From: Epiperipatus broadwayi
Lineage: Eukaryota; Onychophora; Udeonychophora; Euonychophora; Peripatidae
Direction of reading: 5' to 3'
Assembly (NCBI GenBank): GCA_028023455.1
Contig: JAQFVV010000056.1
Span: forward strand, 4,735,717-4,799,716
DNA length: 64,000 bases
Made by a program: the position numbers and the translations under genes. Position 1 is the first letter of the stretch. Each line of letters starts with the position of its first letter. The notes under the pieces were generated by a model, which did no database searches, was not told the DNA's origin, and saw only the letters and a program-made list of their open reading frames with translations. Positions 12,340-22,514 of the stretch are shown piece after piece.

Positions 12340-12897
12340 CCAAAGAAAATTTTAATTACACTTACTTGTTGTCTGATGGTGCCATAATTCTTGTGTACAA
12401 AGGAACCTAAAAGGTTACTCTGGTCAAATGGAAACGTTTTAGAGAAAAAAAATTCTCTAAAATATAATTTAGGTAACTTAATCGGGGAGCCAGTAACAGA
12501 GTAAACTGGAGAGCCTGGCTCCCTCTAGTAGGTCTAAACAATCTTATCATTAAATGAGGTGTCAATGGCAAGAACAAATGAAATGGATGATAAGAATGGA
12601 CTTGCTTAGTATATTAAGGTTTCAGAAAAAATAAAACTCTCTTCTCAGTTAATAGCAAACTTCTTTTTATGATCATTAAACATAATGGTTATTAGTAGTC
12701 TGTATGGTTAAAATTTTAGTGCACTAAAGACAAGAGAGTATAGTAATATTATTTCTATAGGTATCAGGAAGTCAATACATTGTATTTTGGTTAACTGATA
12801 CATATATTTAAATATTAATATTTTAATGAATTTTTTTTAAATAAATGATTTCAGCTATGAGATAATTTAATTTAAGTCTCAATTAAAAATAGGGATT
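12340..12897. other. AT-rich intergenic DNA with a possible RTE 5'-end scrap
   Basis: I see no gene. At about 12633-12668 the minus strand reads AAGAAGTTTGCTATTAACTG, which resembles the first bases of the RTE 5' end (AAAGGAGTTTGCTATTAACT at about 19227). It is too short to be sure. Confidence 0.4.
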
Positions 12898-13177
12898 GCA
12901 AACTGAAGTAATAATAAGTTAGTAGTTACATCATAACTAAAATTCAGTTATAAACAAACAAACTTTTTTATCTTATGCATCCACTTCATATGTGGTGTTT
13001 CGCAGTGATTGAGTCTTAATTTTTAATTTTTATTATTGCAAAATGAAATAATAATAAGGTAGTAATTACATCATAACTAAAATTCGGTTAAAAAAAAAAA
13101 AAAACTTTTTATCTTATGCATCCACCTCATATGTGGTGTTTCTCAGTGATTGAGACTTAATTTTTAATTTCATTATT
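12898..13177. repeat. 140-bp tandem duplication
   Basis: Unit 1 (12898-13037) and unit 2 (13038-about 13177) share GCAAA(C/A)TGAA(G/A)TAATAAT, ACATCATAACTAAAATTC, TTATCTTATGCATCCAC and CATATGTGGTGTTTC in the same order. They differ at scattered bases and in an A-run of about 15 in unit 2. No coding potential. Confidence 0.85.
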
Positions 13178-13199
13178 GTTTTTTGTTACCTTCTAGTAA

Positions 13200-13690
13200 T
13201 ATGCCCAAATATTTGTATTTCAGTCTTTCATTGTAATTTGGTGCAAGGACAGAGTGCAGACATTGGAGCTCAAAGTCCTGGGTCACAACTGTCTTTTTCA
13301 GTGCTAAACTTCTTGTGCACTTATGAGCCATAAATCATTTTATTATTATTATTATTGATGTCAGTGATTTCTGTTTGTTTATAATATTAATGGATTTTTA
13401 CCAAGTTAAAACAATTTTTAAATAAACCACCTTCAGCCCAGCTATTCTTTGGTAAATAAACAGTAAAAGAAAATACTCATTGGCTCGCCCATCATTAAAT
13501 AGCACAGGCACATATTATTTTTTTAATTTACCATCTAGCTAAAAATAAATACTTATTTTCTGACTTATATTAAATGATTAGCTAAATTGTTTATGGGATA
13601 TTACCTAAAAACAAAACATAAGTCTGATTAGATTCTTAAATAATGTTTGAATATTAGTCAGTCTATATTTTAATCCAGATCCTAGAGATA
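13200..13690. other. AT-rich intergenic DNA
   Basis: A short (TTA)n run lies at about 13340-13356. I see no gene or recognisable repeat otherwise. Confidence 0.55.
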
Positions 13691-13714
13691 GCAACCAAAT
13701 GCACTATTATTGCA

Positions 13715-14060
13715 TTTGAAGGCTATCATCATCCACAATCACCAATTTACTGCAAGATGAAGATCTTAACAAATTTAATCTAATTTTCTCTGTCCTTTGC
13801 CTTTCTTCTCCACATTACTCCAATAAGCATCCATATTTCATCTATCCATCCCAATGTCTTTAATTTCTAGGAATCCAGTTTAGGTCTTCAACTCTCCATC
13901 TTTTATCATCTATTTTAAAAATATGTTCATCTTAATTCCAGTTCATTTTCTTAATTCTTTCAATGGTGTCAATGATATCTGTCACTTTTATCATTCAAGT
14001 ATTTTCCTTTCTTGCTTGTTATTCCCAACATACAGCTCTTCATAGTTTACTGAATGGTCT
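13715..14060 (-). pseudogene. RTE-like LINE 3' end, antisense (copy E)
   Basis: Read on the minus strand, the frame keeps the outline of the RTE C-terminal region: a TSDHSVNYEELYVG-like stretch matching TTQRSMERCMLG of copy B, followed by DI-DT-ERIKK-NW spacing and a terminal TGGATGATGATAG tail like that of RTE 3' ends. Stops and frameshifts are frequent. It is clearly more diverged than the adjacent copy D, so it is an older insertion or a different subfamily. Confidence 0.6.
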
Positions 14061-14090
14061 GATGTTTTTAAACAGTTCTTTTTAGCTTCA

Positions 14091-14812
14091 TCATCATCAT
14101 CAATCATTATCATTCTATTGCAGGATGACCATCTTTCCAAGGTCAATCCATCTTCTCTGATCTCTAGCTTCTCTTCTCCACATGACCCTGCAACTTTTTT
14201 ATTTCATCCATCCATCTCTCATGTGGTCTCTTTCTGGGTTTTTTTACAATCTCTTGTAGTCCAGTTTAAAATTTCAATTGTTCATCTATTATCATCGTGT
14301 CCAGCCCAACTCCACTTCAGACTTTTATTTTTTTTAATGAGCTCATTTAACACCTGTTTGTTCTCTTACCCATATTTCTGGGTTTTTTTACAATCTCTTG
14401 TAGTCCAGTTTAAAATTTCAATTGTTCATCTATTATCATCGTGTCCAGCCCAACTCCACTTCAGACTTTTATTTTTTTTAATGAGCTCATTTAACACCTG
14501 TTTGTTCTCTTACCCATATCTTACATTTTCGATCTCTTCTTGTTACTCCTAACATGAATCTCTCCATACTTCTTTCAGTGGTCTGAAGTCTCTGTATTGC
14601 TCTTGTATTAAGTGTCCAAGTATCAGATCCATAAGTAAAAACTGGTAAAACACATTTATTAAAAACCTTCCTTTTCAAACATATAGGCATATATCCTTTT
14701 ATTATCAAGTTATTTCTACAAAAAGCATTCCAACCAAGTTTAATTCTATGATTAATTTCATCAATTATGTTTTCATCTTTATTAATAATTTAATCAAGGT
14801 ATTTATAGCTCA
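14091..14812 (-). pseudogene. RTE-clade LINE copy D, antisense 3' fragment
   Basis: On the minus strand the frame begins near the conserved YKYL region (about 14812). It continues through IKGYMPICLKRKVFNKCVLP, VFTYGSDTWTLNTRAIQRLQ and TTERSMERFMLGVTRRDRK to an EQTGVK stop near 14487. It then reads on in another frame through the WAGH region to the ATGATGATGATGA 3' tail at about 14091-14105. It matches copies A-C residue by residue over this part. The EN and most of the RT are missing (5' truncation). A 144-bp segment is duplicated in tandem inside it. Confidence 0.88.
14231..14518. repeat. perfect 144-bp tandem duplication inside RTE copy D
   Basis: Unit 1, 14231-14374, and unit 2, 14375-14518, appear identical. 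Each begins TTTCTGGGTTTTTTTACAAT and ends TTCTCTTACCCATA. The period is 48 codons, so a frame continues across the junction. Copies A, B and C have this segment once. Confidence 0.92.
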
Positions 14813-14819
14813 TATTTTT

Positions 14820-15685
14820 ATTTTTATATTTTGTTAAAAATTAATAAAGTTAATGCTAAGCTACTTTTGATAATAATCAAAGAGGTTTTGATGGTTTGAT
14901 TGTAGCTCTGGTCATCAAAAGTTATTTAAAGTTATATAAACTACCTCTCCCTAGTTTACTTTAAATATATATATGTACAAGTATATAAGATGAAAAAAAG
15001 ATTGGCGGATAAAAATATATGTACATTTTTTTAAAAACAAATTGATTTTTTTTTCTGGTAATTATAGACTAGTTGTCTGTTCTCGTGTTTGTCTGCAATT
15101 TAAAACTATTATGATTATCATAAACCAACTCTCGGCTATTACTCATCACACTTCCCTTTTTTGTATTAAACCATCTGTGGAGAAAATGTGTGGGTTGCTG
15201 AATAGTTATTTTCAATAAAACTTATAAAGATATCTTTAAATTGCATTTAACTTTAGAAAAACAGAATATATATATACAGTCAGTAATAAAACAAGTGATC
15301 AGAGAAAAAAAAAGAATGTTTTTTTTTTCTAATTATATAACACTGTATTGTAAACGTAGTTCTTATGGCTTTAAAAATTACCTTATTTGTTTGAGTCAAA
15401 AATAATTATATACATATATTGTTTTTGTGGGTGTACATGAAATTATTAAAATGGAAGAGAAGACATAGAATTGAAGGGTTAGTGAGTTTTTATAAAGAAA
15501 ATGATCTTTTTTACTGCTAATATGTTTTTAAGGCAGAAAATGCACCAACCACTCACACACACGAGCGTCACTAGCTGGTTGAGATTAAAGATATTGCGAT
15601 ATTATTCACAAAGTAATTTTCAAAATGGTTAATTTTTGTATTGTAAGTAAACTGATAACTGTAATTAACTTACTTGAAAGTAAAT
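14820..15685. other. AT-rich intergenic DNA
   Basis: I see no gene or recognisable repeat apart from short (TA)n runs and homopolymers. Confidence 0.55.
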
Positions 15686-15687
15686 GT

Positions 15688-16157
15688 GATAATATATTGG
15701 ACTATTTCCATCATCTGTCAGTAAATGTTGAATGTATAGAAAATTTTAAACTTCATTTAAAAATACAAACAAATTATTGGTAATAACACACAAATAGACA
15801 ACACAGATTGGTAATTACACAATGTTTTTACTAATATTATTCTCCACTCTTCTGACGTTGCTGGCCTGACTAGTGACGGTATTAGCATAGGAGTTAAACT
15901 CATATCTTTAGATTCCCGAATATCGAATGTTAAGGTATATCTAACCAAAATGAGCTATTCTGTCAAAGGCCAGCTACACCTGAAGGAGAATGGAAAATAA
16001 TGCTACGCAAAATGCTGTATAATTACTAATCTGTGTTGTCTACTTGTGTGTTATTGCTAACAAGCAGTTTGTATTTGAAAAGTTTAAATAAAGTTTAAAA
16101 TTTTCTATATATTCAATATTTATTGATAGATGATGGAAATAAACCAACATATTATTA
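15688..16157. mobile_element. palindromic element with tRNA-like core (family FB1)
   Basis: Two arms of about 150 bp face each other. The left end (TTGGACTATTTCCATCAT, about 15698) is the inverse of the right end (ATGATGGAAATAAACCAAC, about 16130). Internal blocks such as ACACAAATAGACAACACAGA pair with TCTGTGTTGTCTACTTGTGT. Between the arms, the minus strand carries GAATAGCTCATTTTGGTTAGA (A-box-like) and GATATGAGTTTAACTCC (B-box-like), as in the copies at 24.2 and 25.7 kb. Only one arm is attached to the tRNA-like part in proper order, so this copy may be a head-to-head duplication of a SINE. Confidence 0.75.
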
Positions 16158-16159
16158 CA

Positions 16160-17860
16160 TCTAATATACAATTATCACAAACCTTGAGCCAAACACTTGT
16201 AAGTAACACTTCTTGGCACCTAGTAATTGAAGAATTATATTTTAATTGTGTATTTAAAATGTGGTGATGAAAATAATTTATATTTTGAATAGAATGAATA
16301 AACTATTATACAGATTCTTTTACATATCATGCAAGTAATATTATACTGAAAATCATTCATCAATAATTACAATCTTTCATTAAAATTTAACTTTCAAATA
16401 AACTAATTATTTTTAAAAAAAGTTTGGGAATAAGATTTATGAATGTGTCACATACTAAAGAATTGATAAAAATGCAAAGATTACTAGGAAGTATTCAACA
16501 TATACTTTTTGTTATTATACTTAACTATAGAATATTTTAAGAAAATGGGTGAACCACAATCTCCATTTATACCTATATAGTAAAGGTAATTAAAATATGA
16601 TAAAATAGGCTGGTTTTATATTATGAATAGAATAGTGGAAGTCAATTGTAAAAATAAGTAATAAGATATTCACAGCCTTAGATAAAATATTGAAATTACA
16701 TAACTAAAAATTGAGTTGTTTTGAAGGTATGCACTTATTAGAAAATACAGAGTATTAATTGCTTATGTCATGAGAACTGTCCAGAGTTTAACACAAAACA
16801 TTAGATATATGGTCAAATTATGCCTGCAATCCTTATTGTTATTTACAGTTTATTACATATAAAATGTAATATTCTCATCTAAGGTATACTTTTAACCAAG
16901 CTTAAAATAGATAATTTTATAGTAGAGTAAATAGAATCAATCATTGTTCTTAATACAGATGATGAAAGTAAGGTTAAAATAATCAGGTAATACTTTGTTT
17001 TATATACTTTTGTAGAAGTTAGCAAAAGTGTTAAAATGGAATTAATTATTTCTGTCTTACATTATTAAATTTACTAAAGTGAATTGTTTACAAAAAAATG
17101 TTCACACCTCAAATTTAAAAATAAGACTATTATCATTTACATAAAGATCAGTTATTACTATATTGTGTAATGACAATTATTCAGATTTTAGCATGGATGA
17201 TGATAAAATAAATGTAGCCATGAATTCTACATTCATAGTGATATTACTTCTTTTTTATCAATGATTGTTGCTATACCACATTACAATTGAATTTTAATTG
17301 TGCTCTCAGTGTATCAACCCTTCACATGACTTCACCAGATTAACTAGAAACTTTATCCTCTAATAAAAAATGGGTAAATTTTCATATTTTAATTATGAAC
17401 TGGTTGGCTTAAGTGTAAACAAAAGCAAAACTCTACTGAAAAAAAGCCAAGATTGGTTTAAATTCAAATTTTGACTCATGAGTATAATATGTGAATATGC
17501 TTACTACTATTTTTTTCAAGTCGTATTGCTATTTTATGGGTTGCAATAACCATTAGCATATTTTATAAAAGTGTTCTCATTTTTTACAAATAATGCTCTA
17601 TTTTAATTTCACATTAAGCCAATTTGAATCAAACTATAAAAACATGTCAGTAATTTTTTATGGAATGACACAAATGTCATTGTCCATATTTATTGCTTGA
17701 TAAATAACTCAGAACATAAGTAAAATTATTTTCATCTTCATCTATTCTGCAATTGAATGATATGAATAAGCTGTTCTACTAAAATTGCTTAAAAATTTTA
17801 CTGCCTCCTAAAATTGTATATTATTGCAATTTAATTTACAAATTCCAGATTTCTGACCTC
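16160..17860. other. AT-rich intergenic DNA
   Basis: I see no gene, RNA gene or clear repeat on either strand in about 1.7 kb. Confidence 0.55.
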
Positions 17861-17882
17861 AGAACTTTGACATCATGCACTT

Positions 17883-17969
17883 GTCAAGCATTGGTGGCCT
17901 AGCGGTTAGCATAGCTGCCTTCCAAGCAGCTGACTCATGTTTACTTCCCTGTCAACACTTTGACATATA
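17883..17969 (+). mobile_element. short tRNA-derived SINE (family S1) with perfect 22-bp TSD
   Basis: An 87-bp insert reads GGTGGCCTAGCGGTTAGCAT (A box), CTGCCTTCCAAGCAG (anticodon-arm-like stem with loop TTCCAAG) and ends near CACTTTGACATATA, the family 3' end. The 22 bases at 17861-17882 (starting AGAACTTTGACATCATGC) are repeated exactly at 17970-17991. Exact flanks imply a recent insertion. The loop would read as anticodon TCC (glycine). The B-box region (CATGTTTACTTCCCTGT) is too degraded for a functional tRNA. Confidence 0.9.
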
Positions 17970-18260
17970 AGAACTTTGACATCATGCACTTCAGATAAGT
18001 ATATTAACAATTAGATAAACATTCTTAGTCCAAATATAAAATTTAAAGGTCAGTTAACAATTAATGTATGTTTTTTTTTATTAAACAAAAACATTGTGGA
18101 ATAATTCAATTTCATTTCTCTTTTTTCAGATGTAAGAGGTTTTTTTAGTTTTTATTAAAATGTTTATAAAATTAAAAATATATAGACAATTGAGATAAAA
18201 AATATACTGACACCACTAAAAAAACTTAAATATATATATAATATTTAATTCAAGTATGAA

Positions 18261-18669
18261 CTTAATGTAATTAGAAGTGATTTGAACTCAGACTTTTAAT
18301 CTCCCTATAGCTATTCACTCCATTCCATACAATTGATACACATGACCACATATGTGTGAAAAAGATAAATGATCTCCAATATATGTATTTTATGCTGAAC
18401 TAGCAGTCATCATTTGGTCCAGATCATAATCTCCCACACATATATAAAATCAATCTTCAACCTTTAATGGTCAGATTTTCAGCCATTCGTTTCAATAAAA
18501 ATCTGATGATGGAATGTTCATGATGCCAATATTATTGTCATGCCCATGTTGACTTTAAATCACTCTGCCCCCTCATGTATGTGGTCATTGGTATCAGTTA
18601 TATAAGATGGAGTGGATAGCTATATGGAGCTTGAAAGTCTGAGTTTAAATCCCTTCTAATTACATTAAG
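18261..18669. mobile_element. hairpin element with ~100-bp inverted ends (family FB2, copy 1)
   Basis: The left end CTTAATGTAATTAGAAGTGA (18261) is mirrored by the right end ATCCCTTCTAATTACATTAA near 18648-18667. The match continues inward for about 100 bp (GATTTGAACTCAGACTTT against AAAGTCTGAGTTTAAATC; CATTCCATACAATTGATAC against the right-arm equivalent). The terminal segment carries a B-box-like GAGTTTAAATCCC. The central part holds TTTGGTCCAGATCATAATCT, shared with copies 2 and 3. Confidence 0.8.
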
Positions 18670-18774
18670 GCTAGTAAAGACAATAGAATTTTATTTAAAT
18701 ATTATATATTCAGCCTGTATTCTGCCTATTCCTCTTCTGTGTATTCAAATGGACATATTAAAGTCCTATACATG

Positions 18775-19137
18775 AAGGGTCAGAATGACTTAAAGTTAAC
18801 ATGGGTATGATAATAATATTGGTTTCAACAAGGGTTTTGACCAGCCATCATCAGAATTTCAATGAAATAGATGGCTGAAGAGTTGGAGAATGGAGAACAT
18901 TGAAACCTGTCCATTAACATTAGAAGGTTTGCTATCGTAATATAAACTGAGTACTGATTATATATGCACATGAAACATTATGATCCAGACCAACTGATGA
19001 AAGCTGGTTCAGCACAAAATATGTATATTGGAGATCATTTATCTTTTTCAAATTATGTGACCATGTGTATCAGTTGTATAGGGTGGAGTGAATCACTATA
19101 GGAGCATGAAATCCTGAGTTCAAATCACTTCTAATTA
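18775..19137. mobile_element. FB2 copy 2, partial, opposite orientation
   Basis: The reverse complement of this segment follows the left arm and core of copy 1 in the same order: TTAGAAGTGATTTGAACTC, AAAGATAAATGATCTCCAAT, GCTGAACCAGCTTTCATCAG, ATCATAATG and so on. The mirrored left end of its own is missing. Together with copy 1 it makes about 0.87 kb with arms of 300 bp or more that could pair. Confidence 0.75.
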
Positions 19138-19140
19138 TAT

Positions 19141-19157
19141 ATATATATATATATGGA
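19141..19157. repeat. (TA)n microsatellite
   Basis: A short TA run lies between FB2 copy 2 and RTE copy B. Confidence 0.85.
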
Positions 19158-19205
19158 TATTTGTATTATTCTTTAAAATGAAACTTTATATAAATATCAT
19201 AATTT

Positions 19206-19217
19206 ATTGTCATTTGT
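19206..19217. repeat. target-site duplication, left copy, of RTE copy B
   Basis: ATTGTCATTTGT at 19206-19217 is repeated exactly at 22503-22514. The two flank the RTE element, so its boundaries are read directly from the sequence. Confidence 0.9.
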
Positions 19218-19543
19218 GGCTGCAGAAAGGAGTTTGCTATTAACTGAAAGGAGACCCTTTGATTCCTCTTGGAGGCCTTAAAGGAACCGAGCAGGGCAAA
19301 TTCCTAATGTCCCCTCCATACGTTCTTGTCATTGCAGCTGTTATTGTTATGTGATTATTCATATAGTATACGAACATGGATGGGCTGCTCACCAACACGC
19401 ATTAGCCAGCGTGGTGAGTTTATTGGCTTTTTACCTCTGAGTTTAAGATCAAGAAACACCATGATCTTTCTTCTCAGTGCCTGATAAGGCAGAATGAATG
19501 TTTGTGTAAATGATAAATATTTTTCCAATACATATATACAATT

Positions 19544-20803
19544 ATGACAGACAAAAATAAAGCAAGGCCCTTATTCCCAGGAGGTTGTAAAGTCACCAAC
19601 CAAGGCAACGGTTGGTGGCTGAAGGCGGAGGGTGCTAAGAATCTCCTGATTGCGGATCCAGGTTGCCATTTGATGATGACTTTTTATTTAGGTACTTACA
19701 ACTGCAGATCACTTTCAAGTGAAGGAAGATTGCAAGAATTAGAAGAAGAACTATCTTATATTAAATGGGACATTATTGGACTTTGTGAAGTTAGAAGAAA
19801 AGGAGAAGAAACAATTGATTTAAAAAGTGGACATATACTCTATTATAAAGGCACACACATTGGAAATACAAGTGGAGTCGGATTCATTATAAATAAAAAG
19901 TGGAAGAACAATATTGTGGAGATTGATGGTGTATCGGACAGAGTGGCAAGATTAGTTATACAACTTAATAGCAGATACCAAATGCAGATAATTCAGGTTT
20001 ATGCCCCAACAAGTTCTCATAGTGATGAAGAAGATTTTTATATGGATGTACAAAAGGCTTTTGATCAAAGTAAACAACATTTTAAAATTGTAATGGGAGA
20101 CTTTAATGCTAGAATTGGTAGACAAATGAAAGATGAAATTGCTGTAGGTAAGTTTGGTTATGGTAATAGAAATGAGAGAGGACATAGACTTGTGGAGTTT
20201 GCAGAAAAAGAAAAACTTTATATTATGAATTCATTTTTTGAGAAAAATGTTAAAAGGAAATGGACATGGAAGCATCCAAATGGAGGTACAGCAGAATTGG
20301 ATTATATTTTGACTAACAGAAAATACATATTTCAAGATTGTAATGTTCTTAATAAATTTAACACAGGAAGTGATCATCGATTAGTAAGGTGTAAGTTACG
20401 TGTTAATGTAAAACTAGAAAGACAAAAATTATTAAGAAAAACAATATTTACAGTTGATATTCCTAATCTTCAGAAACATTCTAATGAATTTAAATTAGAA
20501 CTTACAAATAGGTTTCAAGTGTTAGGAGATTTTGAACATGATACAGATTTGAATGAAATTAATATGAAAATAACTGATACACTTTTAAAAACTGCAACAA
20601 ACATAGCTGGTAGAAAAAAGCAGCAATTGACTAATAAAATTTCTACTGAGACTAGAGAATTTATGAAGAAAAGAAGGAATATGAAGATATACAGAAATGA
20701 TGTATTAAAAAGAATTGAATATCTCGAATTTTGTAAAATGGTACGGAAAAGAGTTGAAAATGATATAAGAAAGTATAACTGTGAAATAGCAAGAAAGCTG
20801 TAG
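19544..20803 (+). CDS. RTE endonuclease domain (apurinic-endonuclease-like), frame-shifted from its RT
   Basis: The open frame is 419 codons. The domain proper begins at LGTYNCRSLS (about residue 50). An ATG at 19544 opens the frame, but the first ~45 residues lie in the 5' leader and are not conserved in frame in the 5.2-kb copy; the ATG pair at 19673/19676 just before the domain is an equally good start. Endonuclease landmarks are all present: TYN, GLCEVRRKGEE (catalytic Glu), SGVGFIINKKW, QVYAPTSSHSDEE, MGDFNARIGR (Asp, Asn), LDYILTNRKY and GSDHRLV (the SDH site). This protein would nick target DNA for target-primed reverse transcription. The frame ends at TAG 20801-20803 after a one-base loss in ARK. 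Reading one frame over, the sequence continues open into the RT, so the stop is a lesion and not a natural end. Confidence 0.9.
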   Translation: MTDKNKARPLFPGGCKVTNQGNGWWLKAEGAKNLLIADPGCHLMMTFYLGTYNCRSLSSEGRLQELEEELSYIKWDIIGLCEVRRKGEETIDLKSGHILYYKGTHIGNTSGVGFIINKKWKNNIVEIDGVSDRVARLVIQLNSRYQMQIIQVYAPTSSHSDEEDFYMDVQKAFDQSKQHFKIVMGDFNARIGRQMKDEIAVGKFGYGNRNERGHRLVEFAEKEKLYIMNSFFEKNVKRKWTWKHPNGGTAELDYILTNRKYIFQDCNVLNKFNTGSDHRLVRCKLRVNVKLERQKLLRKTIFTVDIPNLQKHSNEFKLELTNRFQVLGDFEHDTDLNEINMKITDTLLKTATNIAGRKKQQLTNKISTETREFMKKRRNMKIYRNDVLKRIEYLEFCKMVRKRVENDIRKYNCEIARKL

Positions 20804-22494
20804 AAGAAAATAAAAGTCTCAAAAATGTTAAACAACATTTTGGTATTGGTAGGAAATTTATATCTGCAATAAGAAAAAAAGATGGAATTATTACTAAAAA
20901 GAGAGATGACATCATGAAATTGGTAGAAGATTTTTATCAAGAATTATATAGTAATAAAGAACAAGTACCTCCTATATCAATTACATCTTCCGAATTGCCC
21001 AGAATTTTAAATGAAGAAGTGAGACATGCAATTAAGTGTATGAAGAAAGGAAAGGCTCCAGGAAATGATGGAATTATAATTGATATATTAAAAGAAGCAG
21101 GTGAAGAAATAGAAACAATTTTAGCAAAGTTATATACCAAATGTCTAAATGATAAAGATGTACCGGAAGATTGGAAGAATGCAGTAATAATATTAATATT
21201 TAAAAAAGGTGATAAAGAAGATATTAGAAATTACAGACCTATCAGCCTTTTATCAGTTTTATATAAAATTTTTACCAAGATAATTACAACTCGTCTACAG
21301 AGAACTTTGGATTTCCACCAACCAAGAGAACAAGCTGGATTTAAAAGTGGTTTTAGTACAATAGATCATATTCAGGTATTGAGAGAAGTCATAGAAAGGA
21401 CAAATGAATATGAGTTGTCATTATGTTTTGGATTTGTAGATTATGAAAAGGCATTCGATTATATACACATTTCTTCAGTGATTAAAGCATTGGATCATCA
21501 AGGTATAGATCCAGGATATTGTCATATTTTAAAGAATATTTATAAAAATGCAACAGCAACAATTAGATTACATAATGATACTGGAAAAATCAACATTGAG
21601 AAAGGTGTAAGACAAGGTGACTCCATATCGCCAAAACTCTTTACAGCAGTGCTGCAAGAAGTATTTTGTGGATTAAAATGGGAAACTAAAGGAGTGAAAG
21701 TAAATGGAGAGTATTTAAGTCATTTAGATTTCACAGATGATGTAGTTGTTTTTGCAAATAATGCTTCAGAGCTGCAGGAAATGTTGCAGGAGTTAGCAGA
21801 TGAAAGTAGAAAAGTAGGACTAAAGATAAATGTTAAAAAGACTAAAGTAATGTTTAATCGATTTGCTCAAAATATGAAAATAAAGATTGATTATGAAGAA
21901 TTAGAAGAAGTTAACAGTTACAAATACCTTGGTCAGATTATTAATACAGATGGAAACATAATGGAGGAAATTAATCATAGAATTGAACTTGGTTGGAGTG
22001 CTTTTGGTAGAAATAACTTGATACTAAAAGGAAATATGCCTATGTGTTTGAAAAGGATGGTTTTTAACAAATGTGTTTTACCAGTTCTTACTTATGGATC
22101 TGAGACTTGGACACTTAATAGAAGAGCAATACAGAGACTTCAGACCACTCAAAGGAGTATGGAGAGATGTATGTTGGGAGTAACAAGAAGAGATCGAAAA
22201 CGCAATGTATGGGTAAGACAACAAACAGGTGTTACTGACCTTATTGAAAAAATTAAAAGATTGAAATGGAGTTGGGCTGGACATATTGCTAGAAGAGATG
22301 ATAATAGATGGACAATTGAAATTTTAAACTAGATTCCAAGAGATTGTAAAAGACCCAGAAAGAGACCACATGTGAGATGGATGGATGAAATAAGAAAATG
22401 TGCAGGGGTGTTGTGGAGAAGAGAAGCTAAAGATCGGAGAAGATGGATTAAACTTGGAGAGACCTTCATCCTGCAGTGGATTGATAATGGTTGA
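20797..22494 (+). pseudogene. RTE reverse transcriptase domain, open after the frameshift, with one premature stop
   Basis: The frame is open from 20797; its first ATG is at 20914. RT motifs: GKAPGNDGIIIDIL, YRPISLLSVLYKIFTKII, QAGFKSGFSTIDHI, FVDYEKAFDYI (motif A, Asp present), KGVRQGDSISPKLF (motif B), LDFTDDVVVFA (motif C; TDD instead of the usual ADD), GLKINVKKTKVM and YKYLGQII. The C-terminal region has TYGSETWTLNRRAIQRLQTT and WAGHIARRDDNRW. TAG at 22330-22332 replaces a Trp codon; the frame then continues to TGA 22492-22494. All three catalytic Asp positions are kept, unlike copies A and C. Confidence 0.9.
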
Positions 22495-22502
22495 TGATGA
22501 TG

Positions 22503-22514
22503 ATTGTCATTTGT
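22503..22514. repeat. target-site duplication, right copy, of RTE copy B
   Basis: ATTGTCATTTGT is identical to 19206-19217. Confidence 0.9.

Larger units (their letters stand above)
19218..22502 (+). mobile_element. full-length RTE-clade LINE (copy B)
   Basis: The element of about 3.28 kb starts GGCTGCAGAAAGGAGTTTGC, has a 5' leader of roughly 0.45 kb, a single EN-RT coding region, and ends in the triplet tail TTGATGATGATG typical of RTE elements. It is flanked by a 12-bp direct repeat. The coding region is interrupted twice: a one-base deletion near 20796 that splits EN from RT, and TAG at 22330-22332 where copy C has Trp. It is the most complete of the RTE copies (A-E) in the window, which share one domain order, and was probably once autonomous. 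Confidence 0.92.

Noticed and set aside
17883-17969. A functional tRNA-Gly gene
   Set aside because: The B-box region is degraded and the segment is flanked by a 22-bp target duplication, so it is a SINE.
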